Made by a program: the position numbers and the translations under genes. Source: Cohnella phaseoli (GTDB lineage: Bacteria; Bacillota; Bacilli; Paenibacillales; Paenibacillaceae). Taken from it: DNA of 64,000 bases. Position 1 is the stretch's first letter. Each line of letters starts with the position of its first letter. The notes under the pieces are model-generated. The model did no database searches. It worked only from the letters and a program-made list of their open reading frames with translations, and was not told the DNA's origin. The stretch lies in contig NZ_QRDZ01000036.1 in NCBI RefSeq assembly GCF_003386235.1, forward strand, positions 1-64,000, read 5' to 3'. Below, piece after piece: positions 53,602 to 62,890 of the stretch.

Positions 53602-54612
53602 TTACAAACCTTTGCTTGCGATATAAGCAGCCAAGTCAACAACGCGGTTGGAATAGCCCCACTCGTTGTCGTACCAGGAGATAACTTTAACCATGTTGCC
53701 TTCAACGACCATCGTGTTCAGCGCATCGATCGTGGAAGAAGCAGGATCGCCGTTGTAGTCGCTGGATACGAGCGGCTCTTCGGAGTAGTTCATGATGCCT
53801 TTCAGCGGGCCTTCGGAAGCAGCTTTCAGAGCCGCGTTCACTTCTTCAACCGTAACGTTGACTTTCAGCTCGGCAACCAGGTCCGTAACGGATACGTTAG
53901 GCGTAGGAACGCGCATGGACATACCGTTCAGCTTGCCTTTCAGCTCAGGCAATACGAGAGCAACGGCTTTCGCAGCGCCAGTCGAAGAAGGAATGATGTT
54001 CTCTGCGGCAGCGCGAGCGCGGCGCAGGTCTTTGTGAGGCAGATCCAGTACTTGCTGGTCGTTCGTGTAGGAGTGGATCGTGTTCATCATGCCCTTAACG
54101 ATGCCGAACTTGTCGTTCAGAACTTTCGCGAACGGAGCCAAGCAGTTCGTCGTACAAGAAGCGTTGGAGATGATCGTGTGCGAAGCTGCGTCGTACTTGT
54201 CTTGGTTAACGCCCATTACGATCGTGATGTCTTCGTTCGTTGCAGGAGCGGAGATGATAACTTTCTTCGCGCCGCCTTTCAGGTGAAGCTCGGCTTTGTC
54301 TTTCGCAGTGAAGATACCCGTGGATTCAACTACGATTTCAACGCCTACGGAAGCCCAAGGCAGGTTGCCCGGATCACGCTCTGCGAAAACTTTAACCGAT
54401 TTGCCGTTCACGATCAGCGCGCCTTCGCCGACTTCAACCGTTCCGTTCAGTTTGCCGTGCGTCGTGTCGTATTTCAGAAGGTGAGCAAGTGTATTTACAT
54501 CTGTCAGATCGTTGATTGCAACGATTTCTACCTCAGGGTTGTTCAACGCTGCGCGAAATACGTTGCGTCCGATACGTCCGAATCCGTTAATACCCACTTT
54601 TACTGCTGCCAT
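53602..54612 (-). CDS. gap: Glyceraldehyde-3-phosphate dehydrogenase
   Basis: 336 residues. NAD-binding GINGFGRIGRNVFRAA at the start, active-site cysteine in SNASCTTNCLAP near 152, and WYDNEWGYSNRVVDL near the C-terminus. The DLTD segment near 35 fits the glycolytic NAD-dependent GapA type. AAGGAGG precedes the ATG. First structural gene after cggR. Confidence 0.98.
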   Translation of the reverse strand: MAAVKVGINGFGRIGRNVFRAALNNPEVEIVAINDLTDVNTLAHLLKYDTTHGKLNGTVEVGEGALIVNGKSVKVFAERDPGNLPWASVGVEIVVESTGIFTAKDKAELHLKGGAKKVIISAPATNEDITIVMGVNQDKYDAASHTIISNASCTTNCLAPFAKVLNDKFGIVKGMMNTIHSYTNDQQVLDLPHKDLRRARAAAENIIPSSTGAAKAVALVLPELKGKLNGMSMRVPTPNVSVTDLVAELKVNVTVEEVNAALKAASEGPLKGIMNYSEEPLVSSDYNGDPASSTIDALNTMVVEGNMVKVISWYDNEWGYSNRVVDLAAYIASKGL

Positions 54613-54712
54613 GTTGGTTCCTCCTTAGAATTGAAAAAGGTGTTGATGCTATATATCAAGGCGCACAGGCGCCGAGACCTCTATAAAGTAAGGATTACCC
54701 GATTTGCCGGCT

Positions 54713-55741
54713 TTAACGCTCTACATACCGCAAAGCTTCGCGGGCCGCCGCCTCGTCCGTGACAAGCACGTCATCGTGCCCGAAACGCATGACGGATGCG
54801 ATCGCTTCGCCCTTGCTTCCGCCTCCAGCAATACCGATAACCATTTCTGCAGCTTCGATGTCCTCCAGCCTGAGTCCGGCCGTCGCCATCCGATGAACGA
54901 CCTTGCCATTGCGGTCGAAATAATATCCGAAAGCTTCCGCCAAAGCTCCGTCCTTCACCAGTTCGTCTTTCGTCTCGTCCATCAGCTTTCGCCGACTGGC
55001 CATCGTGACCGCGTCGCCGATTCCGTGAACGACGATTCGCGCGCCTCGGATCATGTCGACGACTTCCCTGACGTTCGGCTCCTGCATAATCGACTGGTAA
55101 GCTTCTTCGCTCAAGTGATCCGGAACGTGCAGCATTCTATACCGCGCGCCCGCTCGCTTAGCCAGCTCCGATGCGATCGTGTTGGCCTGGTAGTCGACGC
55201 TCTCGCCCAATCCGCCCCTGGCAGGTACGAACCAGTTATCCTTCAATTGGGACGTAGTAGAAAATTGTTTGGCCAGATGCGCCATTGTAGATCCGCCCAT
55301 GACGGCAACTACATCTCCGGAGGAGAGACTTTCCCGCAGAACGCGGCTGCCCGCTCTTCCGAGTTCCGCTTTGACGAGATCGGATTCGTCCGAATCTCCC
55401 GGAACGACAATAACCCGCTTCAAGCCGAAAGCTTCGCGAATTCTGTCCTCCAGATCGGATAGGCCGAACAATTCCTTGACGATTGGCTCCATCTCTTCCA
55501 CCAACTGTCTGCCGCCGGCGGTCAACGTCATTCCAGTCGTCGCCGTGTTCAGCAGCCCTTGGGACTTAAGCAGCTCCAGCTCCGAACGCAGTACGCGCTC
55601 CGTCATCTCCAGGCTCGCCGCCAGCGTGCGCCGTCCAATCGAACCCTCCAGATAGATCCGGTGCAAAATATCGTACCTCGTCTCCATCACCTGAAGGAGA
55701 TCCGGAAGCAGCTTTTTCTGTATGTCGATCATTTTTCGCAT
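54713..55741 (-). CDS. cggR: Central glycolytic genes regulator CggR
   Basis: 342 residues, SorC family. N-terminal winged helix (GSIGRRTLAASLEMTERVLR) and a sugar-phosphate-binding effector domain (VVPGDSDESDLVKAELGRAG, VMGGSTMAHLAKQF, GIAGGGSKGEAIASVM). CggR represses the glycolytic operon and is released by fructose-1,6-bisphosphate. First gene of the operon, with a tandem CggR-type operator between its promoter and start, as in B. subtilis. Confidence 0.96.
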   Translation of the reverse strand: MRKMIDIQKKLLPDLLQVMETRYDILHRIYLEGSIGRRTLAASLEMTERVLRSELELLKSQGLLNTATTGMTLTAGGRQLVEEMEPIVKELFGLSDLEDRIREAFGLKRVIVVPGDSDESDLVKAELGRAGSRVLRESLSSGDVVAVMGGSTMAHLAKQFSTTSQLKDNWFVPARGGLGESVDYQANTIASELAKRAGARYRMLHVPDHLSEEAYQSIMQEPNVREVVDMIRGARIVVHGIGDAVTMASRRKLMDETKDELVKDGALAEAFGYYFDRNGKVVHRMATAGLRLEDIEAAEMVIGIAGGGSKGEAIASVMRFGHDDVLVTDEAAAREALRYVER

Positions 55742-55805
55742 TCCCTCCGCCTATCCCCCTAAGACCGAATGGTCACCGTCGGCAATGATGCGAATTGTAT
55801 GGTTG

Positions 55806-55841
55806 GACGAAAAATGTCCCGCCATATCATTTTGAGTCCCA
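55806..55841 (-). promoter_or_regulatory. CggR operator, two half-sites
   Basis: Minus strand reads TGGGAC-N6-TGAT-N4-CGGGAC-N6-CGTC. This fits the B. subtilis CggR operator layout CGGGAC-N6-TGTC-N4-CGGGAC-N6-TGTC in spacing and nearly in sequence. It lies immediately downstream of the promoter, so CggR would act as a roadblock or block initiation. Confidence 0.85.
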
Positions 55842-55846
55842 CCTCT

Positions 55847-55875
55847 ATATTAGCGAATTTTCCCGTTTGTTGCAA
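55847..55875 (-). promoter_or_regulatory. Glycolytic operon promoter
   Basis: Minus-strand TTGCAA (55870-55875), 17-bp spacer, TAATAT (55847-55852), directly upstream of the CggR operator. Confidence 0.75.
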
Positions 55876-55972
55876 GGGCTGCGTCGCACGAAATTCTGTT
55901 CGCCATTATACAGGTACACGCGAACAATCCGGAAGCAGCGTTTCGCGCGCGCGCCACAAATACCCGCTCAAG

Positions 55973-56186
55973 AGGCTGTCCCATAAGTAAGGTCGTACAA
56001 GATAATCGACTAAGAAAAAAGTGCATGTATCTCCTGGGGACTGCCTCATACGCTCCTGAAACCACCTCTTAACGGGGTTACCCATTCAGGTTTCAGCATC
56101 GTATAGCATCGGAAGGAGATATATGCACGACAACATTCTCTATCGATTATCTTTTTGTACGACTTTTTTTACTTATGGGACAGCCT
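55973..56186. mobile_element. MITE-like element with terminal inverted repeats enclosing palindromic repeat C
   Basis: Outer ends AGGCTGTCCCATAAGTAA (55973) and TTACTTATGGGACAGCCT (56169-56186) are perfect 18-bp inverted repeats, followed inwards by GTCGTACAA/TTGTACGAC and GATAATCGA/TCGATTATC. There is no transposase gene in its 214 bp. The ends resemble those of DDE-type insertion sequences, so it is probably a non-autonomous element mobilised in trans. It surrounds repeat copy C (56021-56128). Confidence 0.75.
56021..56128. repeat. Imperfect palindromic interspersed repeat, copy C
   Basis: 108 bp with ends GTGCATGTATCTCC and GGAGATATATGCAC. Internal CTCATACGCTCCTGAAAC and TTCAGGTTTCAGCATCGTAT match copy B read in reverse. 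Nested inside the MITE-like element. Confidence 0.8.
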
Positions 56187-56220
56187 AATAAAGCCAAACA
56201 TATACAAAGCGTGTCGCTTC

Positions 56221-58869
56221 CTAATCCGCCTCGCGCAGCCATTCCAACGAGACCGGACCGAGCAGACCGCCCTCTTTCGGAACCGCGTATACGCTTTGCA
56301 CAGCTTTGGCCGCTTCCGGCAGCCGTTCGAGAACCGGCTCCCGGCTCATGCGGTTAGAGACGACGTTCGTGACCCGGACCTGAAACTCGTTCGAGCCGGC
56401 CCGAAGCGCCGAAGTCATATCGAACCGGTAGGGCGGCGCGATCGAGCGGCCGATCTCTATTCCGTTGACGACAACCTCGGCGATTTCTTCCACCTGGCCG
56501 AGATCAAGCAGCAGCCGTTCCCCCTCGTTCGACGCCTCCAATTCCACATCCCATCGATAAATGACCGTTCCGGAAAATGAAGGATCGAGCTCAAGCCACG
56601 GGACGAGCCCCGCACGGTTCGCTCCGCTCCATTCGAACGAGATCGTTTCCTCGCTTACCCGCTGCCTCCTCAAAACATCCACGCCGCTTCGATAGGCAGC
56701 CGGAACGGTTCGCCCAATGGCGTTCGCCCCCTCCGGCAGAAGAACGGAATCCGTCGTCAGAACAAGAGAGCGATAGGGCGGAAGGCTAAGCCACAAATCT
56801 TCCCCTCGAGCGGCAGGTCTCCAACGTTCCCCGGTCAACGGCTCCCAGGCCAGGGTCGGCCTGCCTCCGCCGACGTCCGTCATGCGGAACCACCCCTCGG
56901 CCGTTTCGGTCAGACTTTCGTTGCTAACGAACCAGATCGGTCCCGCATCGCCGACGCGATGCAGTACGCGCACTCCTTCCCCGCCCGAACCGTCCAGCAG
57001 CAATTGCGATTCGATTCCGGCCTTCGACAATGCCACAGGCAGTTCCGCCGCACAGTCGACAAAGCCGACCGAGGACATCCTCAGAAGTTCCACAAGCACA
57101 GCCTCGCACTTTTTCTCCTGCCCCCGTTCGGCCGATACGATCCGTTTCGGATACCGATCGGCGACCAGCACGGGAATTCCCGCTTCCGCGATGGCCACTA
57201 GCTTATGAAGCAGCGACGCGGACAGGCACGAAATGCCGGGAATGACAAGCCCCCGATATTTCTCCTTGCCCATCGCGAGGAAGCCGTCCTCCGTCTGGAC
57301 ACCGTGGACAAGCGCCTCCTCCGGAATCAAATCGTAATCGTACTGATGCTCGCAGAGTACCTGCTGAATGTCCTCAATCGGCGTCGACGCGCCGGCATAG
57401 GCAAGCGATCCCGGATAAAACAACAGCAGGGAAGCGACGTGACGACCGCCTCGAAAGATCGACTGCAGCCGATTCGCATAATTCGAGTAATCGGAAAAAT
57501 AACGCCATTGCGGATTGCAACCGCCATCGTAGTAATACGGAGGACAGTCCAAATCCGGCCACTTCGGGTTGAAGGCGTGCAGAATGAAATGGTTGATCCC
57601 TTTGGCAACCTGCCAATCGGTCAGCCACTTCATCATCCGCAGACCGAGATGCCAGCCGTACGCACCGAACGATTCGGACAGCGCCAAGTCCCCTTCCAGG
57701 CCGTAAATATGCGCTGCGGAGCTCCCCAGCTTCGGCAATCCCCAATAGTCCCGGTTGCGGAAGCCCGGAATCACCTGATTGCCGACGACATCGATTCCGC
57801 CTTCATGCGCATACTTAGCCACCTTAAAGAAATCTCCCGGCCCTTCGCCCGTCCGATTATGGAACATGTATCGCTCGCCGTGAGCGGGGCAAGCCTCGTG
57901 CTCATACCAATGCCCGATGTACTTCAGTCCGTTCCGCTCGCACCATTCGTACAAAGGCCGGCAATAGGTTTCCGCATACTGGCTATTCAGAAACTCGTAA
58001 TAGTCGTAAACGAACGAAGCGGCTCCGTCGCTCTCCTTCGCCAGCCACAGCGCCGGAAGCCAGCGCATCGGGTCGTATCCCTTCGCTTCCGCGAACCGCC
58101 GGCGAAGCTCGTGTCCCCAAGGAATTTGCTGCTCGTCGTTGTAGTAGAGCGGTTCGTCAAAGAAAAATCCCTTTAACGGCCCTCCGAAGAAATGACCAAG
58201 CTCCGTTTTCGACGATTCGTAGACCCGTTCGCGAAAAGCCTCCACCGCCCCCGGGTGAAGCGGATCGATATAATTGTCGGACCGGTCCTCGACGATGAAG
58301 CAGACGATCCAGTCTCCCGGCGGCACCGACCAGTCGATCGCGTGCATAATGCCGTGCATATGCGGCGAATCGGGACGGCTTAGCTCCAGCGCCTCGCCCC
58401 GCTCATAATCGATGACCCCCTCTTCAAGAGGATACGCGTAAGCCGACAGAATCGTACTGCGAGGCGCAGACGTCCAAGGAGGCATCAGGCTGACTCTGGC
58501 GATCGGCCCGCGATATCGGATGTATTGCAAGCGAATCGAGGAGCGGAGAAAATCCGGGTCCATATGCTGGATCGTATTGCCCGCCACCCCGCTCGGGTAC
58601 CATTTTTCGTCGAACAGATACACGTCTACGCCGCTTTCTTGACACCAGGACAGAATGAGCTTGAGATCCTTCCACCATTTCGGTCCAAGAAAATCCCAGT
58701 GAGGACGAGATTCCAGCGTTAGCTCGCCTATCCCCGCCCCGATGGCCGAATCGAACGTCTGGCGAAGCTCGGCTTCGCTCTCGGTGCCATGGAGCCAGAA
58801 CAGCGCGCCCAGATGTCGGGGAGGGCGATCGAATGGAAAAGCGGGCTTGGTCAAAGCTTTGTTATACAC
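56221..58869 (-). CDS. GH106-like glycoside hydrolase (possible alpha-L-rhamnosidase)
   Basis: 882 residues from a GTG at 58867-58869 (GAGGAGG 8 nt upstream); a longer reading to 58932 is unlikely. No signal peptide. The N-terminal barrel motifs LGALFWLHGTESEAELRQTF, GIGELTLESRPHW and VYLFDEKWYPSGVAGN, and GFFFDEPLYYND with acidic residues, fit GH106-type proteins. The end is a galactose-binding-like beta-sandwich (LLLDLGQVEEIAEVVVNGIE). GH106 enzymes remove terminal L-rhamnose; here the family is diverged, so the substrate is a guess. Follows the secreted protein gene by 13 bp in the same operon. Confidence 0.75.
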   Translation of the reverse strand: MYNKALTKPAFPFDRPPRHLGALFWLHGTESEAELRQTFDSAIGAGIGELTLESRPHWDFLGPKWWKDLKLILSWCQESGVDVYLFDEKWYPSGVAGNTIQHMDPDFLRSSIRLQYIRYRGPIARVSLMPPWTSAPRSTILSAYAYPLEEGVIDYERGEALELSRPDSPHMHGIMHAIDWSVPPGDWIVCFIVEDRSDNYIDPLHPGAVEAFRERVYESSKTELGHFFGGPLKGFFFDEPLYYNDEQQIPWGHELRRRFAEAKGYDPMRWLPALWLAKESDGAASFVYDYYEFLNSQYAETYCRPLYEWCERNGLKYIGHWYEHEACPAHGERYMFHNRTGEGPGDFFKVAKYAHEGGIDVVGNQVIPGFRNRDYWGLPKLGSSAAHIYGLEGDLALSESFGAYGWHLGLRMMKWLTDWQVAKGINHFILHAFNPKWPDLDCPPYYYDGGCNPQWRYFSDYSNYANRLQSIFRGGRHVASLLLFYPGSLAYAGASTPIEDIQQVLCEHQYDYDLIPEEALVHGVQTEDGFLAMGKEKYRGLVIPGISCLSASLLHKLVAIAEAGIPVLVADRYPKRIVSAERGQEKKCEAVLVELLRMSSVGFVDCAAELPVALSKAGIESQLLLDGSGGEGVRVLHRVGDAGPIWFVSNESLTETAEGWFRMTDVGGGRPTLAWEPLTGERWRPAARGEDLWLSLPPYRSLVLTTDSVLLPEGANAIGRTVPAAYRSGVDVLRRQRVSEETISFEWSGANRAGLVPWLELDPSFSGTVIYRWDVELEASNEGERLLLDLGQVEEIAEVVVNGIEIGRSIAPPYRFDMTSALRAGSNEFQVRVTNVVSNRMSREPVLERLPEAAKAVQSVYAVPKEGGLLGPVSLEWLREAD

Positions 58870-58882
58870 TGGAAGGTCCTCC

Positions 58883-61570
58883 TCATGGTTGCGGCAGAGC
58901 GAACAGTCGGCCCTCTCCCGGCTGCAGCGCAATCGTCAGTCCGCCTGTTGCGGGCACGTACCCAGGCACGGCGACCTCAAGACCGGTTGCCTTGGAAATT
59001 TCGGTCAACGTCGCCGGCTTAGGATTAAAGACAAAATCGACTGTGGCTGCATTCGTATAATCGCGGTTTGTCAGCATGACATACTTTCGACCTGACGTAT
59101 GGGTAAAGTAGCCGATAACAAGCGACCGAGACGAATCGGTCGGCTGAACGAAAAAGCTTGCGGGAAGAGCTTGGGTTCCCTGAGGCAGCGTTGTACCCGT
59201 ATGATACACGCTTACGGAGGTCAAATCTTTCAGCGTCTCGCCCAGATGCTGCATTTCCGAGTTCAAGGTTTGGATCTGCGCATACCGAGCCGTCAAATTC
59301 CCCTGCATATCCACCGGCGCATCCAGGAAATGCTCTCCCCCCGCCGGATCAGGCTGCCAGTAGGTGAACCACATCAGCTTCTTGAACCCGTAGGTCATAT
59401 AGGTATAAGCGTTCCATCTCATCTCTCCCAGCGTCGGAGCGCGGAAAACGGTCTGGCCCTGGTTGTTCTGGAGGCCCAGACTGAGCAGGAAACCTCCGTA
59501 ACTCGCGTCGTGCGCCAAAGCACGGCTGCGAATCGCCTCGGCATCCGAAAAATAAGACGGTTCGTCATAGCCGTTGCGGAACGTATAATTGTCGGCAATG
59601 ATTTCGTCCGCGCCGCTCATCTCCAGCCAGTCGTCCAAATAGTTTTCGTAGGGCGTGCCGTTGAAGTCCCGGTTGGCGTATAGCTTATAATTCAAGTCGT
59701 ACGGCTTGGCACCGCCATTCTCGTAAGCCGCGCCATCGGCATACACATTCGTTTCGGAACGCAGAACCGACGTGCCGTTCGTCTCTCCTGCTTCGTAGAC
59801 TCTGAAGAAGAAGTCGTACGCCTTGCCTACCCCGTTCTCATATGCCTCACCATCCGCGTATAGATTGGTGTCGGAGCGGATCACCCAGCCGACCGAGTTG
59901 TCCCCGCCCCCGTCATGGGTCAGCTCCATATAATAGGTCGAGTCAGGTGTCACCGCCGCATTCAGCGCAAAATACGGAAATGAACCCCAAGGCGCTCCGG
60001 CACCGTTGCCGGTAAGAGAAGCCTGCCCGAGCAGCGTTGTCTTCGCCGGACCGTTCCACAGCTTCAGCGCCAGCGTCTCGGACGAGTCCCACTGATTCGG
60101 GTCGATGAACAAGTCGATGCCGTGAACCTTCGTAACCCCGGCCGGCACCTTAAACGTCTGACCCAAGCGATGGGTCGGCGTTACATTGGAGCCGTTCTGC
60201 TGCGCCCCCTCGTTGGACACGACCAGACGCGCCGTCGATTCATAAATCCGGAAGAAGAAGTCGTACGCCTTGCCCACCCCGTTCTCATACGCTGCGCCAT
60301 CCGCATACAGATTGGCATCGGAACGGACCACCCAGCCGACCGAGTTGTCTCCGCCTCCGTCATGGGTCAGCTCCATATAATAGGTCGAGCCCGGCGTCAC
60401 CGCCGCATTCAGCGCAAAATACGGAAATGAGCCCCAAGACGCTCCGGCACCGCCGCCGGTAAGAGAAGCCTGCCCGAGCAGCGTTGTCTTCGCCGGACCG
60501 TTCCATAGCTTCAGCGTCAGCGTCTCGGACGAGCTCCACTGATTCGGATCGACGAACAAATCGATGCCGTGAATCCGCGTAACTCCGGCCGGCACCTTAA
60601 AAGTCTGTCCCAGGCGGTTGGTCGGCGTCACATAGGATCCGTTCTGCTGTGCCCCTTCGTTGGATACGGACAAGCGTCGGCCGGATTCGCCGTCGTCCCT
60701 GTTCGACGCGAGCTCCATATACAGCGCCGCTCCCGGCGTCACGGCAGCGTTAAGCGTAAAATACGGATGATAAGTCCACGGGCTGGCCGAACCGCTTCCC
60801 GCCAGAGACGCCTGGCCGAGCAGCGTCGTTTTCGCCGGGCTGTCCCACAGCTTCAGCGTTAAGGTTTCCGACGGCGACCAGACCGAAGAGGGGTCGAGAG
60901 TCAGCTCGATTCCGTGCAGCAGAGTCATTCCGGTCGGCACGACAAAGGTTTGCCCCAAGACATTGCCGGACGAAACCGCAGACCGACTTCCTCGTGCCCC
61001 CGAATTCGAAAGAAACAGCTTGCCCGGCTTTCCTTCGACGTAAGCGCCCCCGGCATAGGAGGGAAGAAGGTTAACATAGACGTCTAGGTTGGGTGCAAAC
61101 GCTTTCGCTTTTTTGTAGGCATTCGCATAACCTTCCATCTCCCAGGCCGCAGGCTCATCCTTCAATGTGATCGCCTTGACTCGCGGATCGTTCTTATAGG
61201 GAAGCAGCGCATTCTCCAAAGCGGTCGCATCCTCCGCGGTGTAGACGCTCTTGCCGCTAATGCCCGAATCGCTGACATAAAGCTTAATCCCGTTGGCGTA
61301 GCTTGCCGCGATGCCCGATTCGTTGGCCGCCTTGTCCAACGTAACGCCCTGCGGTACCCGCACCCCAACGATGCTGTCCATATGCGCGCCCGAAATATTG
61401 GCATAATGCGTAGAGGTGTTATAATCGCCGCCGACATAGATCGGGGGCTGCCAGAAACCGCCCACTTCGAACTTTCCGCCCCCCGCGGCGCCAGCCGCTT
61501 GCGGAACCGTCCCCGCTGCCAGCGTGCCTGCCAAGACGAGCCTCAAGGCTCTCTGTCCCCATTTAGCCAT
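58883..61570 (-). CDS. Secreted modular glycosidase-like protein with repeated beta-modules inserted in a barrel
   Basis: 895 residues. Signal peptide 1-28 (LVLAGTLAAGTVPQAAGA). Residues 30-185 start a TIM-barrel-like domain (WQPPIYVGGDY, VKAITLKDEPAAWEMEGYAN). Residues about 190-595 are three related carbohydrate-binding-like modules (LGQTFKVPAGV..IHGIDLFVDP, SETLTLKLWNGPAKTTLLGQ, YMELTHDGGGDNS). The barrel then resumes (YLDDWLEMSGADEIIADNYT, FKKLMWFTYWQPDPAGGEHF), followed by a C-terminal beta-domain. Modules 2 and 3 are near-identical 149-residue units. It probably acts on an extracellular glycan; the enzymatic activity is not proven. First gene after the two-component pair. Confidence 0.75.
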   Translation of the reverse strand: MAKWGQRALRLVLAGTLAAGTVPQAAGAAGGGKFEVGGFWQPPIYVGGDYNTSTHYANISGAHMDSIVGVRVPQGVTLDKAANESGIAASYANGIKLYVSDSGISGKSVYTAEDATALENALLPYKNDPRVKAITLKDEPAAWEMEGYANAYKKAKAFAPNLDVYVNLLPSYAGGAYVEGKPGKLFLSNSGARGSRSAVSSGNVLGQTFVVPTGMTLLHGIELTLDPSSVWSPSETLTLKLWDSPAKTTLLGQASLAGSGSASPWTYHPYFTLNAAVTPGAALYMELASNRDDGESGRRLSVSNEGAQQNGSYVTPTNRLGQTFKVPAGVTRIHGIDLFVDPNQWSSSETLTLKLWNGPAKTTLLGQASLTGGGAGASWGSFPYFALNAAVTPGSTYYMELTHDGGGDNSVGWVVRSDANLYADGAAYENGVGKAYDFFFRIYESTARLVVSNEGAQQNGSNVTPTHRLGQTFKVPAGVTKVHGIDLFIDPNQWDSSETLALKLWNGPAKTTLLGQASLTGNGAGAPWGSFPYFALNAAVTPDSTYYMELTHDGGGDNSVGWVIRSDTNLYADGEAYENGVGKAYDFFFRVYEAGETNGTSVLRSETNVYADGAAYENGGAKPYDLNYKLYANRDFNGTPYENYLDDWLEMSGADEIIADNYTFRNGYDEPSYFSDAEAIRSRALAHDASYGGFLLSLGLQNNQGQTVFRAPTLGEMRWNAYTYMTYGFKKLMWFTYWQPDPAGGEHFLDAPVDMQGNLTARYAQIQTLNSEMQHLGETLKDLTSVSVYHTGTTLPQGTQALPASFFVQPTDSSRSLVIGYFTHTSGRKYVMLTNRDYTNAATVDFVFNPKPATLTEISKATGLEVAVPGYVPATGGLTIALQPGEGRLFALPQP
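59795..60688 (-). repeat. 447-bp tandem in-frame duplication inside the secreted protein gene
   Basis: Two adjacent units of about 447 bp (149 codons), roughly 59795-60241 and 60242-60688, are nearly identical in DNA. They encode the second and third carbohydrate-binding-like modules. A more diverged first module (about 60700-61000) precedes them in reading order. The high identity implies a recent duplication or gene conversion. Confidence 0.85.
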
Positions 61571-61651
61571 CCCTTCTCCTCCTTGTTGAGTTTCAAATTT
61601 TCGATAGATTCGTCCTCATCCTATCACCCGCCAAGCGCCCGGAACAGGACG

Positions 61652-62890
61652 TCAGCCGGGGTCTTGCTGGACGTTTGCTTGGTATTTTTTGCGGAATTCG
61701 ATCGGAGACAGCCCCACCCAGGCTTTGAACACTCGATTGAAGTTGCGAACGCTCTGATAGCCCGTTTTTTCCGCCACCTCGTAGGCCGGAATGCTTCTTT
61801 CCGCGAGCAGCTGCTTCGCTCGCTCCATCCGGATTTCGGTGACATGCTCAGTGTAGGTTTTGCCTACTTCCTTGTGGAACAACCACGAAAAATAATCCGG
61901 ATTCAGATGAACGGCATTCGCTACGCCGGTAGCCGACAGCTCCTGATCGAACCGCTCTTCGATCATCCGCAGCGCCTTGCGAATGGCCGGAGTGGCGACC
62001 TCGCTTCGGGCGTCGTGCCCGGCCTCAAGCAGCTGCAGCGTCAGCCATTCCGTCTGACCCTCCCGTGTCTGCTTCGCTTTACGCCGACAGGAAGGAAATT
62101 CGGAAACGTCGCGCAGCAGACAGAGGGAGGCCCGAAATTGGGCTTGGGAAGTCAGACGCCAACGCGCAAGCAAGCGCTCCGCCTGCCGCACGCTTCCAGC
62201 CCAGAAATCGGCTTCGTCCTCGTTATCGTGCCGCATCAGCACGATGACTTCATCGTTGTCTACGCGGTATACGCTGGCGTCGATTTCCCGGAACAGCTCC
62301 CCAGCAAACAAGTACAGCGGCAATTGATAGGACCGCGTTTCGACCTCGAGGGTCAGCATGGCGATCATTTGCGCTTTCGGATACAGCCCAAGCGCCGAAG
62401 CGCAGTCGTACATTTCGGCGACCGTATCGAATTCGCCGTTCAACAGTCTGCGAAACCGGTATTGGTCGGCAAGCTGCTCCGTCTCGTCCAGCTTTTTCCT
62501 CGCCCGGTTCTCTTCCTCCCACAACCGTACAACCTTTCGAACCATCTCCTCCAACTCTTCCTTTTTGACCGGCTTCACCAAATAATCGAGGCAGTTCAAT
62601 TGAAGGGCGCGACGAGTGTAGTCGAAGTCGTTATATCCGCTAATAATGATGCCGCGAATGTCAGGCGAGAGCAGCCGAACCTCTGTAAGAAACTGCAAGC
62701 CGTTCATCTCCGGCATATGAATGTCCGTCACGATCAGATGAAACTCGCTGTTTTCCATCAGCCGCAGCGCTTCCGTCGCGCTCTCGGCCTGGGCGACCTC
62801 CACCCATTCGGGCGCGCAATGCTCAATAATGAACGCGATTCCCTTGCGCACGACGGGCTCATCATCTACGACCAGAATCCGGTGCATCAT
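61652..62890 (-). CDS. YesN-type response regulator with AraC DNA-binding domain
   Basis: 412 residues. Receiver domain with VDDEPVVRKG and phospho-acceptor aspartate in LIVTDIHMPEMNG near 56, a short linker, and a C-terminal AraC double helix-turn-helix (ATGVANAVHLNPDYFSWLFH, AEKTGYQSVRNFNRVFKAWV). ATG with GGAGGAAC upstream. Overlaps the kinase gene by 29 bp. Likely activates the glycosidase genes downstream. Confidence 0.92.
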   Translation of the reverse strand: MMHRILVVDDEPVVRKGIAFIIEHCAPEWVEVAQAESATEALRLMENSEFHLIVTDIHMPEMNGLQFLTEVRLLSPDIRGIIISGYNDFDYTRRALQLNCLDYLVKPVKKEELEEMVRKVVRLWEEENRARKKLDETEQLADQYRFRRLLNGEFDTVAEMYDCASALGLYPKAQMIAMLTLEVETRSYQLPLYLFAGELFREIDASVYRVDNDEVIVLMRHDNEDEADFWAGSVRQAERLLARWRLTSQAQFRASLCLLRDVSEFPSCRRKAKQTREGQTEWLTLQLLEAGHDARSEVATPAIRKALRMIEERFDQELSATGVANAVHLNPDYFSWLFHKEVGKTYTEHVTEIRMERAKQLLAERSIPAYEVAEKTGYQSVRNFNRVFKAWVGLSPIEFRKKYQANVQQDPG

